Assembly: GCA_000403275.2 (NCBI GenBank) | Contig: KE159599.1 | Location: 62,001-126,000 of the forward strand | Reading direction: 5' to 3' | DNA from: Lachnospiraceae bacterium 28-4 | GTDB lineage: Bacteria; Bacillota; Clostridia; Lachnospirales; Lachnospiraceae | Length of the DNA stretch: 64,000 nucleotides | In this document: in pieces, positions 15,520 to 24,900 of the stretch | How the letters are laid out: each line of letters begins with the position of its first letter | Numbering within the stretch: the stretch's first letter is position 1 | Program-made: the position numbers and the translations under genes | Notes under the pieces: generated by a model | Seen by the model: only the letters and a program-made list of their open reading frames with translations | The model's database searches: none | What the model was told of the DNA's origin: nothing

Positions 15520-16814
15520 GCCAGTTTTTCTACATACCAAGTGGGTTCCGCGTTCTCATCGGATGGAATGACCCGATTGGATATATAACGGAACCCGCCG
15601 TTTTCCACAGGCCTGACCGTCACCTCATGGCAAAAGGCCCTCTCCATATTTTCTTTTGGCCAGACCGCATTGACTGTCAGGCAGACAGTCCCATCCTCAT
15701 TTTCCTCGTAAGAAACCACCTCGGGATATGGAATGTTTGGGGAACTGGCACAGTCGTAAAACCCTCTCGTCCTGTATTCATAAGCCTCTTTTTCTTCCAC
15801 ATATCCCTGCCGTATGCGCAAGGCTTTTTTATCTATGGAAAAATAAGACTGTATTACCGTTTCGTATTCTTTTTCCGGCACCAAATAAGAAGTCCCGTCC
15901 ACGGACTGCTCATAGGGAATCGGAACGCCGTAGGCACAGGAATACAACTTTGCAAACAAATCATCGAAATCCAATACTTCCCACTCCCCTTCCGTCCAAT
16001 CCTCCAAAAACATATCATTGGCTCCATATCCTATCGGAAGAATATATTTGCGGTTCCATTCCCTGCATTTTTCATCCAAAGGTTCCACACGGATAGCCGT
16101 ATATCCTTGAGATCCGTCATATCCTGCCGGAACTTCCTTTCGAAAAAACAGATAACCGTTCTGCGAATATTTCCACTCCCCCGCCGGATAACGTTCTGTA
16201 TAATCCACTTCCGGCATCCCGCCTTTCCAATGCAGAACACTCCTTGTCACAAAAATCGTTCCTTTCTCCGACTCCAGGTCAAAACGGATAAAACCTCCGT
16301 CATCCATAATCGAGAAAATGGTTTGTCTCCCGTCCTTTCCTTCCTCTGCCAGCCCGATCCACTCCTTTACCAGTTCCGGGTGTGTCAGATTCACCTGGTT
16401 CTTATTTTCCTGGTCGATCGCGCAATAGCCGTATTCCCCCATTCTGTCCACAATCGCCTTTGTCGTCTCCAGGCTTCCCAGCGCATTCTCCTGCACCGCC
16501 CTCTCATAAATATCCCGGTATGCTTCCGCCGCCTTTCCGGATGCTGTCTGCAAGTCTTCCTCCTGTCGGTCTAAGGCCATATCTTCGTCCACAGCTTCCT
16601 CTCCGCCGACTTCCCCATCCATGCCCGCATCCTCATAACCCGCTGCTTTCCCGTATCCGTCCGTTTTTCCGTTATTTCCGCACCCCCATACGGCCAGCGC
16701 CAGAATCGTACCGGCAAAAGCAACGTTAAGGCGTCTCTCCTTCCGCCGCTTTCCCGCCCTGGTACTCTTTTCGGAACCATACATCCAGCACTTGGCTGAC
16801 CTTTTCCACCACAT
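15429..16814 (-). CDS. Predicted lipoprotein, unknown function, C-terminus overlapping degV antisense
   Basis: 461 residues from the ATG at 16814, which has GGGGAGG eight bases upstream although this lies inside the PBP gene (89-bp overlap). A basic n-region and hydrophobic stretch end in the lipobox LAVWGC, so the mature protein should be membrane-anchored outside the cell. The body is acidic with no family I can name. The final 30 residues are read from the antisense strand of degV and look unlike protein selected for function. The original stop may have been lost near GCTTAT (about 15520). It is probably co-transcribed with the PBP gene. Confidence 0.7.
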   Translation of the reverse strand: MWWKRSAKCWMYGSEKSTRAGKRRKERRLNVAFAGTILALAVWGCGNNGKTDGYGKAAGYEDAGMDGEVGGEEAVDEDMALDRQEEDLQTASGKAAEAYRDIYERAVQENALGSLETTKAIVDRMGEYGYCAIDQENKNQVNLTHPELVKEWIGLAEEGKDGRQTIFSIMDDGGFIRFDLESEKGTIFVTRSVLHWKGGMPEVDYTERYPAGEWKYSQNGYLFFRKEVPAGYDGSQGYTAIRVEPLDEKCREWNRKYILPIGYGANDMFLEDWTEGEWEVLDFDDLFAKLYSCAYGVPIPYEQSVDGTSYLVPEKEYETVIQSYFSIDKKALRIRQGYVEEKEAYEYRTRGFYDCASSPNIPYPEVVSYEENEDGTVCLTVNAVWPKENMERAFCHEVTVRPVENGGFRYISNRVIPSDENAEPTWYVEKLAYFDTNTTPKASGPICAPIVAPTWSLWLTS

Positions 16815-18912
16815 AACCGCTTCCTCCCCTCTCTTTCACATCCTCCACCATGCTTACGATCAATATAGGGTTTTCCTCATCCTCCCCGGCGCTGAATACC
16901 GCGAACCAGCCAAGTTCCGTGCCGGTTGTATCCTCTTTGGAGTCTTTGATTTCCGCTGTTCCTGTCTTTCCCGCCAGAAGCACATCCTCCCTGCGGGCGG
17001 CATATCCCGTCCCTTCCGAATCATTCACCACTCCTTTCAGCCCTTCCAGCACCCGACCCGCAGTATCCGTGGAAATCGCCCCGGATATCCACTGTTGCGG
17101 CTGCGCATCCTCCTGATATACCAAATAGGGCTTTACCATATTTCCCCCATTGCGAAAAGCAGTATAAATACAGGCGAGATGCAGCGGATTTACCAATATC
17201 TGTCCTTGCCCGTATCCGCTGTCCGCCAGCTGTATCTCCGTTCCTATCGTCTCACCGTTGGAATATTTGGAAGCGGACATATTTATTTCAAAAGGAACCG
17301 CTTCATTAAAACCAAGTTTATCCAGATATTCCTGCATATTTTCTGCCCCGATTTTTAAAGCCGCTTTTGCAAAATATATATTGTCGGAGCAAATCAGCGC
17401 ATTTTCCAACACCGAAGGATCATACTCGTGAAGCGTCGTAATATAATAATCACCCCAGGAGCTATCCTTCTGCCAGCTCAATCCCTCCTGCCCGTAATCC
17501 TCCTCAGGATCGACCATCCCGCTTTCCAACCCCACCGCCGCCGTCACAGGTTTGAAAGAAGACCCCGGACACCATACCTGGCGGAACCTATTATATAAAG
17601 GCTGACTTTCGTCTCCATTCAGCGCATCCCACTGCGTCTGGGACATTCCCAGAATAAACTGGTTATTGTCATATGCCGGAGTGCTGACCAGGGCAAGCAC
17701 TTCCCCCGTCTCAGGATCCATTGCCACACTGCAGCTTTCATCTGCTTTAAACTGTCCATACAAAAGAGACTGCACTTGTATATCGATGGTCAGCCTGATA
17801 TCAAATCCATTTTCCACCTCTCTGTCAGCCAGTTCCTGTTTCACTCCCCCGTCTTCATTCTCTATATAAATCCGACAGCCGTTTTTCCCTTTCAATTCTT
17901 TTTCAAAAAGGCTCTCCATACCGCTTCTTCCAATCACACTGTTGGCCGTATAACCTTCCCCCGCATGTTTTTCCAGATCTTCCGCCGTCACATTCTGCAC
18001 ATAGCCAATCAAATGTGATGCGATCTTCCCAAAAGGATATTCCCTCACTTCCGTATCGGAAATCATAACTCCCGGAATAGCGAGCAGCTTGTCCTGCCGT
18101 TCCTTTTCCCTTATCAAATCATCCTCCGGCTCCAACGCCATCAAATCCAGTTCTTCTACCTTGGCTACCGTTTTTATTGGAACAAAATAATCATCTTTTA
18201 CCCAAGAAGCCGATAGCTTTTTTTCTATCGTCTCCCGCTTTACTTCCAGCAATTCCGCAATTTCGTCGATCGCCTGTTCCTTATTCTCCAGTTTGCCCGG
18301 CACGATTCCAACGGAAGAAGCAACTCCTTTTCCTGCCAGAAGCACCCCATTCCTGTCATAAATGCTGCCCCTTTCTGCCTGTTCCGTTGATACCCTGACT
18401 TTATCCCCTTTTTCCAGACCGGGAAAGATCAGCCCGTCATTCCATGACAGCCAATATCCTTCCTCCCCTTTTATAAAACATGCCTCGTTGTCAAAACTGA
18501 TATTTCCTGCCGCTGTTTCACAGGAACTGTGGTATTTTACCGCCATCCTTTCTTCATCGTACTCCACCGCGCTTATCCCCAGTGACCGGATTTCGATTCC
18601 TTTATAAATCGCCTCATTCCTTTCTATAAAGTCCTCTAAACTCACATTCCCCGAAGTCTCCGCATCCAATATCCCGTACATCTTTTCATATTCTCCATCC
18701 AGGACATAGGCCATATATTCTGTTAAAAGTTCCGGCGGTTTCTTCCATCCTCTCTCTTTATTAAAAAAAAGAAAACCTAAAACTGCGCCTCCTGCAAGCA
18801 GCACCAATGCAAAAGTCGCAGCCGCCCATAGAAATAAGCGTTTTCCACGTCCGTTCTTCCTCTTTCCACCCCTTTTCCGGTTTCTGTTTCCGCTTTTCCA
18901 CTTTTTTTTCAT
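16726..18912 (-). CDS. Class B penicillin-binding protein (PBP2a/PBP3-like) with MecA_N domain
   Basis: 728 residues. A basic cytoplasmic tail and one membrane anchor (about 26-50) are followed by an NTF2-like MecA_N region (about 57-165), a PBP dimerisation domain and a transpeptidase domain. The active site motifs are SSFK, SDN and KTGTAE in order, all intact. It should cross-link peptidoglycan outside the membrane. The MecA_N domain is shared with low-affinity PBPs such as PBP2a and PbpC; drug resistance cannot be inferred. The start has AGGAGACC ahead of ATG. The lipoprotein gene follows with overlap. Confidence 0.9.
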   Translation of the reverse strand: MKKKWKSGNRNRKRGGKRKNGRGKRLFLWAAATFALVLLAGGAVLGFLFFNKERGWKKPPELLTEYMAYVLDGEYEKMYGILDAETSGNVSLEDFIERNEAIYKGIEIRSLGISAVEYDEERMAVKYHSSCETAAGNISFDNEACFIKGEEGYWLSWNDGLIFPGLEKGDKVRVSTEQAERGSIYDRNGVLLAGKGVASSVGIVPGKLENKEQAIDEIAELLEVKRETIEKKLSASWVKDDYFVPIKTVAKVEELDLMALEPEDDLIREKERQDKLLAIPGVMISDTEVREYPFGKIASHLIGYVQNVTAEDLEKHAGEGYTANSVIGRSGMESLFEKELKGKNGCRIYIENEDGGVKQELADREVENGFDIRLTIDIQVQSLLYGQFKADESCSVAMDPETGEVLALVSTPAYDNNQFILGMSQTQWDALNGDESQPLYNRFRQVWCPGSSFKPVTAAVGLESGMVDPEEDYGQEGLSWQKDSSWGDYYITTLHEYDPSVLENALICSDNIYFAKAALKIGAENMQEYLDKLGFNEAVPFEINMSASKYSNGETIGTEIQLADSGYGQGQILVNPLHLACIYTAFRNGGNMVKPYLVYQEDAQPQQWISGAISTDTAGRVLEGLKGVVNDSEGTGYAARREDVLLAGKTGTAEIKDSKEDTTGTELGWFAVFSAGEDEENPILIVSMVEDVKERGGSGYVVEKVSQVLDVWFRKEYQGGKAAEGETP

Positions 18913-18927
18913 CCTGGTCTCCTATAC

Positions 18928-18963
18928 AAAAATGCTCTGAACAGCCAAACCGCTGTCCAGAGC
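18928..18963 (-). terminator. Terminator after the flagellin gene
   Basis: Minus strand stem GCTCTGGACAGC / GCTGTTCAGAGC with a 6-base loop, then ATTTTTG. It separates flagellin from the PBP transcript. Confidence 0.8.
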
Positions 18964-19009
18964 GTCTATTTTCTTATCTTCCTGCCACCCATCCGTTACC
19001 GCCGGCATC

Positions 19010-19768
19010 CTACATGCCGAACAGCTTCGTTATCATGGAATCATTCTGCATTTTCCTGCGGGTGAACATCATGCGGTAATCCTGTAAGAGTTTGTTCTTT
19101 TTCTGCTCCGAAACCGCTTTCGGAATATCCAGATCTTCAATACGGCTCCTTGCTCCGACAGTTTCCAATGACGTCCTTGTATTGGAATTGTACGCATGTT
19201 CCATAGCGTTCGTCCTTGCCCCTGTCGCGCTTCTGGCAGAACTGATCTTATCCATCGCCGACTCAATCCTGCTAAGATCGAATTTGCCTGTGACATTATA
19301 TCCGTCAATCCCCAAAGATTTTAACGTCACGTTCTCCATCTGGATCTTCATGCCCGTGCCGTCGGCATTCGATGCAATATGCATATCCGCCATGCTGCCG
19401 TCCATCAGCTTCATTTCGTTATATTTGGTTCCTACTGCGGTACTTTCTATATCTTGTAAAAGCTGGTCAACCTCATCCTGGATCATCTGTTTTTCAGAAT
19501 CTCCGTACATGCTGTTCGATGCCTTGATGCTAAGTTCATAAATCCGTTGCAAGGAATCCTGCATGGTACCCAATGCGCCGTCCTTAATATTGGCAACGCC
19601 GATACCGTCCATAATATTATCAGCCGCCACGTCCAATCCGTTGCTTTGGCGTTTCATAATATTCGCAATGGCAAGCCCTGCCGCATCGTCAGCCGCCGTC
19701 TGGATCCTTTTTCCGCTGGCTATCTTGCCATATATGGAATTGTAGCCATTGATCGCCGATATCCTCAT
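19010..19768 (-). CDS. Flagellin-like protein, short and isolated
   Basis: 252 residues. The N-terminal D0/D1 flagellin core is clear (SGKRIQTAADDAAGLAIA at about 20-37, then a long helix), and a C-terminal helix begins RIEDLDIPKAVSEQKKNKLL. The end of the protein (DYRMMFTRRKMQNDSMITKLFGM, in part) lacks the usual hydrophobic C-terminal signature of exported flagellins. There is almost no variable central domain. The ATG at 19768 has AAAGGAGAGG upstream; ten earlier codons are open but lack a site. No other flagellar gene is in the window, so a filament role is uncertain. Confidence 0.8.
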   Translation of the reverse strand: MRISAINGYNSIYGKIASGKRIQTAADDAAGLAIANIMKRQSNGLDVAADNIMDGIGVANIKDGALGTMQDSLQRIYELSIKASNSMYGDSEKQMIQDEVDQLLQDIESTAVGTKYNEMKLMDGSMADMHIASNADGTGMKIQMENVTLKSLGIDGYNVTGKFDLSRIESAMDKISSARSATGARTNAMEHAYNSNTRTSLETVGARSRIEDLDIPKAVSEQKKNKLLQDYRMMFTRRKMQNDSMITKLFGM

Positions 19769-19835
19769 AACCTCTCCTTTCTGACACAAGCCCTTCACGC
19801 TTATGCCACCTCAATACACTTCTCCTTATATGCTT

Positions 19836-19864
19836 AGTATAATACACCTGCCCTTTCCATGCAA
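19836..19864 (-). promoter_or_regulatory. SigmaA-type promoter of the flagellin-like gene
   Basis: Minus strand TTGCAT (19864-19859), 17-bp spacer, TATACT (19841-19836). I see no sigma-28 motif here, which is unusual for a flagellin gene. Confidence 0.65.
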
Positions 19865-19914
19865 GACTTTTTGTCATATTCTCCCTGATTTTTTATATAC
19901 CGCTCACTCTTTCG

Positions 19915-21105
19915 CTATGCCTTCCTTACTTCATCCACCGCTTGCTTTATCCTAAGAAGAGCTTCTTCCAAAATTTTTCTCGGACAGGCAGCATTCACTC
20001 TTTGGAAACCTTCTCCGCTTTTTCCGAACATCCTTCCGTCGTCCAGCCAGAGCCTTGCCTTATGGACCATCATTTCCTCCAATTCCTTTGCTGACAATCC
20101 CAATTTTCTGAAATCCAGCCAGGCCAAATATGTCCCCTCATGCTCTGCCATAACGACTCCCGCTATATTTTTTTCCACATATTCTTTTATAAACTCCAGA
20201 TTGGCTTTTACATACCTGCGCATGGCTTCATACCATTCATCGCCGTCCCTGTAGGCCGCCTCACAGGCTGCAAGACCCATCACGTTCACTTCGCCGTACC
20301 CCGACAGATCCATTTGTCTGCAAAACGCTTTCCTCATTTCAGGATTGCTGATAAAAATATTGGACAACTGCAGACCCGCCAGATTAAAAGTCTTGCTGGG
20401 TGCGGTACATGTCACCGTGATTTCTCCGTACTCTTTCTTCAGATCGGCGAACACATAATGTTTTCTTTCAAAAGCAAAGTCTTGGTGAATCTCATCGCTT
20501 ACTACGAGTACATGATGTTTGCAGCAAATATCGCCCAGCTTTATCAATTCCTCCGGCGTCCATACCCGTCCCACGGGATTGTGTGGATTACAGAGGATAA
20601 ACATTTTTACGTTTTGTTTTACAATTTTTTCCTCAAAATCTTCAAAGTCGATATGATACCGCCCAGCCTCATATACGAGATCGCTGCTGACCATCTTTCT
20701 CCCGTTTACATCCACAATATTCTGAAAAGGATAATAAACCGGCTGCTGTATCAGCACGCTGTCTCCTGGTTCCGTAAAGGCTTTTACCGCCAGTGCCAGG
20801 GCGAAAACAACACTCGGCGTTTTTACGAGCCAGTCCTCGGAAACCTTCCAGCCGTGTTTTCTCTCCATCCATCCTTTTACGATCTCAAAATAGGTCTCCT
20901 GTACATCGCTGTATCCAAAGATCCCATGCTCCGTCTGCCGGGCCAATGCCTCCTGTATATAGGACGATACTTGAAAGTCCATGTCCGCCACCCATAAAGG
21001 CAGCGTGTCCTCCGGCATTCCCTTTTTTGCTATCCAGTCATATTTGATCGATTTCGTATTTCTTCTGTCTATTATTCTGTCAAAATCCAGATTCTTCTCT
21101 GCCAT
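19915..21105 (-). CDS. malY: MalY/PatB-type PLP-dependent C-S lyase (cystathionine beta-lyase)
   Basis: 396 residues from the ATG at 21105, which has GGAG five bases upstream; the frame is open to 21129. Fold type I aminotransferase features are visible: NPHNPVGRVW, VSDEIHQDFAF and the PLP lysine in APSKTFNLAGL. LPLWVADMDF near the N-terminus is typical of MalY/PatB. Such enzymes cleave cystathionine or related thioethers to give homocysteine, pyruvate and ammonia in the cytosol. MetA is encoded about 115 bp upstream, which fits methionine synthesis. Confidence 0.88.
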   Translation of the reverse strand: MAEKNLDFDRIIDRRNTKSIKYDWIAKKGMPEDTLPLWVADMDFQVSSYIQEALARQTEHGIFGYSDVQETYFEIVKGWMERKHGWKVSEDWLVKTPSVVFALALAVKAFTEPGDSVLIQQPVYYPFQNIVDVNGRKMVSSDLVYEAGRYHIDFEDFEEKIVKQNVKMFILCNPHNPVGRVWTPEELIKLGDICCKHHVLVVSDEIHQDFAFERKHYVFADLKKEYGEITVTCTAPSKTFNLAGLQLSNIFISNPEMRKAFCRQMDLSGYGEVNVMGLAACEAAYRDGDEWYEAMRRYVKANLEFIKEYVEKNIAGVVMAEHEGTYLAWLDFRKLGLSAKELEEMMVHKARLWLDDGRMFGKSGEGFQRVNAACPRKILEEALLRIKQAVDEVRKA

Positions 21106-21219
21106 AGTATCTCCATATCCTTTCCGCAATTTTCCAACATCTGCATAATTTCTGCCCCTGTAAAAGCAGGTCTTCCATCTTTTTAAATTTTTCTCTTTTC
21201 AGGCCCATCGTATGCCCGC

Positions 21220-22128
21220 CTACCCAAGCACATAATCCGTAATCTGGTACACATAATAATTCAACCAGTTGGTATACAAATTATTGCTGTGGGAACGCCA
21301 TTGCAGCTTCGGGCGTTCCGAAGGGTCATTATCAGGATAATAGTTCTTCGGTATATCGATGGGAAGTCCCTTTTCTTTATCCCGCACATATTCATTATGT
21401 AACGTCATACGGTCATACTCAGGATGTCCCATAACAAAAATCTGCTTTCCCTCTCCTGCCATACATAAAAGCACACCGGCTTCCTCGGACTCCGCTAGCA
21501 CAAGCAGCTCCCTGCATCCATGGATGGCGTCTGCCGGAATGGCCGTGTGCCGGCTATGGGGAATCAGAAAATAATCGTCAAACCCTCTTACTAGAGGAAT
21601 CTTCCGGTTCATTACCTTATGTTCATAAATGCCGAACAGCTTTTGGGGCAGGAGCACTTTATCCAGGCCAAAATGATAATAAAGCCCCGCCTGAGCCCCC
21701 CAGCAGATATGAAGGGCGGAGGTCACTTTTCTTTTGGACCATTCCATAATTTCGCACAATTCATCCCAATAATCCACCTCCTGAAAAGGAATCTGCTCCA
21801 CAGGCGCACCGGTGATCATCAGGCCGTCATATCTGTTTTCCTTCAATTCGTCAAAGGTATGGTAAAACTGATTCAAATGGTTCATGGAAGTGTTCATGGA
21901 ACGATGACTGTTCATCTTCATGAACGTAACGTTCACCTGGAGCGGCGTATTGGACAAAGCTCTTAAAATCTGCAGCTCCGTATCCTGCTTCACCGGCATC
22001 AGATTTAAAATGCATATTTGCAGCGGGCGGATGTCCTGATGGATCGCCCTGTTTTCATCCATAACGAAGATATTCTCATTTTCCAATATCCCCTTAGCCG
22101 GCAGACTGTTTTGTGTTTTAATCGGCAT
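21220..22128 (-). CDS. metA: Homoserine O-acetyltransferase (MetA family)
   Basis: 302 residues, the usual MetA length. The catalytic nucleophile Cys142 lies in HICWGAQAGL, and His235 and Glu237 are in MGHPEYD. Residue 111 is Glu, which in characterised MetA enzymes marks acetyl-CoA rather than succinyl-CoA use, so the product should be O-acetylhomoserine. It starts inside the last 11 bases of ligA, suggesting coupled translation, and is followed by malY. Together these serve methionine synthesis. Confidence 0.92.
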   Translation of the reverse strand: MPIKTQNSLPAKGILENENIFVMDENRAIHQDIRPLQICILNLMPVKQDTELQILRALSNTPLQVNVTFMKMNSHRSMNTSMNHLNQFYHTFDELKENRYDGLMITGAPVEQIPFQEVDYWDELCEIMEWSKRKVTSALHICWGAQAGLYYHFGLDKVLLPQKLFGIYEHKVMNRKIPLVRGFDDYFLIPHSRHTAIPADAIHGCRELLVLAESEEAGVLLCMAGEGKQIFVMGHPEYDRMTLHNEYVRDKEKGLPIDIPKNYYPDNDPSERPKLQWRSHSNNLYTNWLNYYVYQITDYVLG

Positions 22129-24127
22129 CGCTTTGCCCTCCTAAATATTGCTCTATGAATTCCTCTTCCGTAAGAACCGGTATTTGCAGTTCCCTTGCTT
22201 TTTTGTTCTTGGATGAAGAGGAAGTATTATCGTTATTGATCAGGCAGACCGTTTTGGAAGTTACGCTCCCCGTTACCTTCCCGCCCTTCTTCTCAATCTC
22301 TTCTTTTAACTCTTTCCTGCTTTCATAATGGTTCAGGCTCCCCGTCACCACAAAGGACATACCCGACAGTGTCTGCGTGCTTTCATCGATCTGCTCCTTC
22401 TCAATCTCTACTTCTTTCAACAGATTTTCCCACCGTCTCTGATTTTCCTCTTTCTGAAAATATTCGTAAAACCCGGTGGCGATCACTTCGCCCACTCCGT
22501 CTATCCCGTTCAGATCTTCCACATCCGCCGAAAGCATTTCTTTCCAGTCGTTATGATAATGCCGGCAGATCATTTTCGCGTTGGCCAGGCCAATATTTGC
22601 AATGCCCAAACTGAAAATAAGTCTGGCAAGCGTCGTCTTTCTCGCCGCTTCCACACTGTTCATCAGGTTTTGATAAGATTTCTCCCCAAAACCTTCCATC
22701 TCCACAATCTCCTCCTGAAAGCGGTCCAGATGAAAAATATCCGCAAATTCATGGATGTAACCCCTGGCGATAAACTTCTCCAGCGTCGCCTCCGACAGTC
22801 CTTCAATATTCATCGCGTCCCGGCTCACAAAAAGGGTGAAAGATTTGATTTTTTTCGCTTCGCATTCTTCGTTGGTGCAATATAATGACTGGACGTCGTT
22901 GATCTGGCTGATCTTTGTCTCTCCATGGCATACCGGACATCTTCCCGGTATTTCCACCGTGCCGCTGCCCGTCAGGTTTTCCGCTATCTGAGGAATGATC
23001 ATATTCGCCTTATATACCGTGATCCGGTCTCCAATTCCCAGCTTCAGGCTTTTCAAAATACTGATATTATGCACGGAAGCGCGGCTGACCGTAGTCCCTT
23101 CCAATTCCACCGGTTCAAAAATAGCCACCGGATTGATCAGGCCGGTCCGGCTGGGACTCCATTCGATCTCCTTAAGCACCGTTTCTTTCACCTCATCCGC
23201 CCATTTAAAAGCAATGGAATCCCTTGGGAACTTGGCTGTCGTCCCCAGTGACTGCCCATAGGCAATATCATCATAAACCAAAACAAGGCCGTCCGACGGC
23301 ACATCATAGCTTTCTATTTTCTTTTCAAACTCTCCCACAACCTCCCCGACATTGCTGCTGTCCACCATCCGGTATTCCACCGTTTCAAATCCTAATTTCT
23401 GCAAAAAAAGGAACTGTTCTTCCCTGGAATTGTGGAAATCTGCCTCCTCCGCTTTCACTAGGGAAAAAGCAAAAAATTTCACATTCCTCCCCGCCGTCAC
23501 CTCATTATTCAGCTGTCTGACCGACCCGCTGCAAAGATTTCTGGGATTTTTATATTTGGCGTCGGTATCTTCTATCCGCTTGTTAATCTGTTCAAAATCC
23601 GAATAAGTAATAACCGCCTCGCCTCTGAGAACGAGTTCACCGGCATAGGAAATGGAAACCGGAAGGTTATGGAACACTTTTGCATTGTTCGTTACCACTT
23701 CTCCGACTTCTCCGTTTCCTCTCGTGACCGCCTTCGCCAATTTTCCATCCTTATAAGTCAGCACTACGGTAAGTCCATCCAGCTTCCATGACAATAGAGC
23801 CTTCTGCTCCCCGAGCCATTCCGCCAGTTCTTCCCTGCTTTTCGTCTTCCCGAGGGAAAGCATCGGCCGCTCATGGCGTTCTTTCGGCAGTTCATCCACC
23901 GCTTCATAGCCTACGTGAAGAGTAGGGCTGTTAGACAAAATAATCCCTGTCTCCCTTTCCAACGCCTCCAGTTCATCATAGAGCCTGTCATATTCATAAT
24001 TGCTCATGATCTCCCTGTCTTCCGCATAATATGCCAGAGAAGCCTTATTCAAAAGCTGCGTCAGTTCCCTGATCCGCTCTGCTGTTTTATCCTGTTGGCA
24101 ATTTTCGTTCTCCATTTCCATAACCAC
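22118..24127 (-). CDS. ligA: NAD+-dependent DNA ligase, divergent
   Basis: 669 residues with the LigA domain order: Ia domain (NYEYDRLYDELEALE), adenylation domain with the lysine in SWKLDG, OB fold, four-cysteine zinc finger (CPVC...CTNEEC), helix-hairpin-helix repeats and a C-terminal BRCT domain (about 590-665). It seals nicks using NAD+. The adenylation motif reads LSWKLDGLTVV, unlike the common E-x-K-x-D-G form, so this may be a divergent lineage or second ligase. metA overlaps its end by 11 bases. Confidence 0.9.
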   Translation of the reverse strand: MVMEMENENCQQDKTAERIRELTQLLNKASLAYYAEDREIMSNYEYDRLYDELEALERETGIILSNSPTLHVGYEAVDELPKERHERPMLSLGKTKSREELAEWLGEQKALLSWKLDGLTVVLTYKDGKLAKAVTRGNGEVGEVVTNNAKVFHNLPVSISYAGELVLRGEAVITYSDFEQINKRIEDTDAKYKNPRNLCSGSVRQLNNEVTAGRNVKFFAFSLVKAEEADFHNSREEQFLFLQKLGFETVEYRMVDSSNVGEVVGEFEKKIESYDVPSDGLVLVYDDIAYGQSLGTTAKFPRDSIAFKWADEVKETVLKEIEWSPSRTGLINPVAIFEPVELEGTTVSRASVHNISILKSLKLGIGDRITVYKANMIIPQIAENLTGSGTVEIPGRCPVCHGETKISQINDVQSLYCTNEECEAKKIKSFTLFVSRDAMNIEGLSEATLEKFIARGYIHEFADIFHLDRFQEEIVEMEGFGEKSYQNLMNSVEAARKTTLARLIFSLGIANIGLANAKMICRHYHNDWKEMLSADVEDLNGIDGVGEVIATGFYEYFQKEENQRRWENLLKEVEIEKEQIDESTQTLSGMSFVVTGSLNHYESRKELKEEIEKKGGKVTGSVTSKTVCLINNDNTSSSSKNKKARELQIPVLTEEEFIEQYLGGQSDAD

Positions 24128-24165
24128 GCCCTTTTCATAATCTGCAAACTTTCACTCCTGCCGTC

Positions 24166-24900
24166 TTATTCAGATACTTCTTTCGCGACGGCACACTGTT
24201 CATAAAGCTCCCTCAATTCGTCTCCCTCCAATACACGATACTGGCCAGGCTCCAAATCCCCCAGCGTAATGTTCAATACCCTGCTCCGTTTCAATGCCCT
24301 GACTCTGTAGCCAAAGCTCTCCGTCATCCGCCGCACCTGCCTGTTCAAGCCCTGCGTCAACACCATGCTGAATGAATATCTTCCTCTCCGCCTCACCTTG
24401 CACTTTCTCGTTGTCACATCCAGATCCTCCAGATATACTCCCGATGCCATCCCCTGTAAAAAGGAATCCGTCACCACCTTATCGACCCTTACCTGATACT
24501 CTTTTTCATGGCAGTTCGCCCCCCGCATCATCCGCTCGATCAGATCCCCGTCGTTCGTCATGATCAATAGCCCCTCCGAATCCTTATCCAGACGGCCAGC
24601 ATAGGTCAGCCTGACCGGATAATTCAGTTCATCGCATATTTTTCGTTCCGCATGTCTGTCTTTTTCCGTACAGGTAACGCCGACCGGTTTATAATAAGCA
24701 AGCACTACTTTTTCATTCTTTCCAAAAACGGGTTTCTTATTAACTATAATCTTTTCCTGCCCGTTGACCTGCATTCCCATCGTAGCCGTTTCGCCGTCCA
24801 CCGTCACTTTTCCAGCCTCAATCAGCCGGTCTGCTTCCCTTCTGGAACAGACGCCGCAAGCCGCCAGATATTTATTTAAGCGCTCTTTTTTTTCTTCCAT
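24166..24900 (-). CDS. rluF: RsuA/RluF-family 23S rRNA pseudouridine synthase
   Basis: 244 residues from the ATG at 24900, placed six bases after GGAGG; open codons continue to 24915. An S4 RNA-binding domain (ERLNKYLAACGVCSRREADR) is followed by the catalytic domain with the aspartate in AGRLDKDSEGLL and the NRQVRRM motif. It isomerises uridine in rRNA; RluF is the nearest type by overall pattern, though RluB/RsuA is possible. It overlaps the end of the acyltransferase gene by 25 bases and precedes ligA. Confidence 0.85.
   Translation of the reverse strand: MEEKKERLNKYLAACGVCSRREADRLIEAGKVTVDGETATMGMQVNGQEKIIVNKKPVFGKNEKVVLAYYKPVGVTCTEKDRHAERKICDELNYPVRLTYAGRLDKDSEGLLIMTNDGDLIERMMRGANCHEKEYQVRVDKVVTDSFLQGMASGVYLEDLDVTTRKCKVRRRGRYSFSMVLTQGLNRQVRRMTESFGYRVRALKRSRVLNITLGDLEPGQYRVLEGDELRELYEQCAVAKEVSE

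Noticed and set aside
15627-16574. A 315-aa plus-strand open frame
   Set aside because: It lies entirely antisense to the lipoprotein gene and has no recognisable domain.
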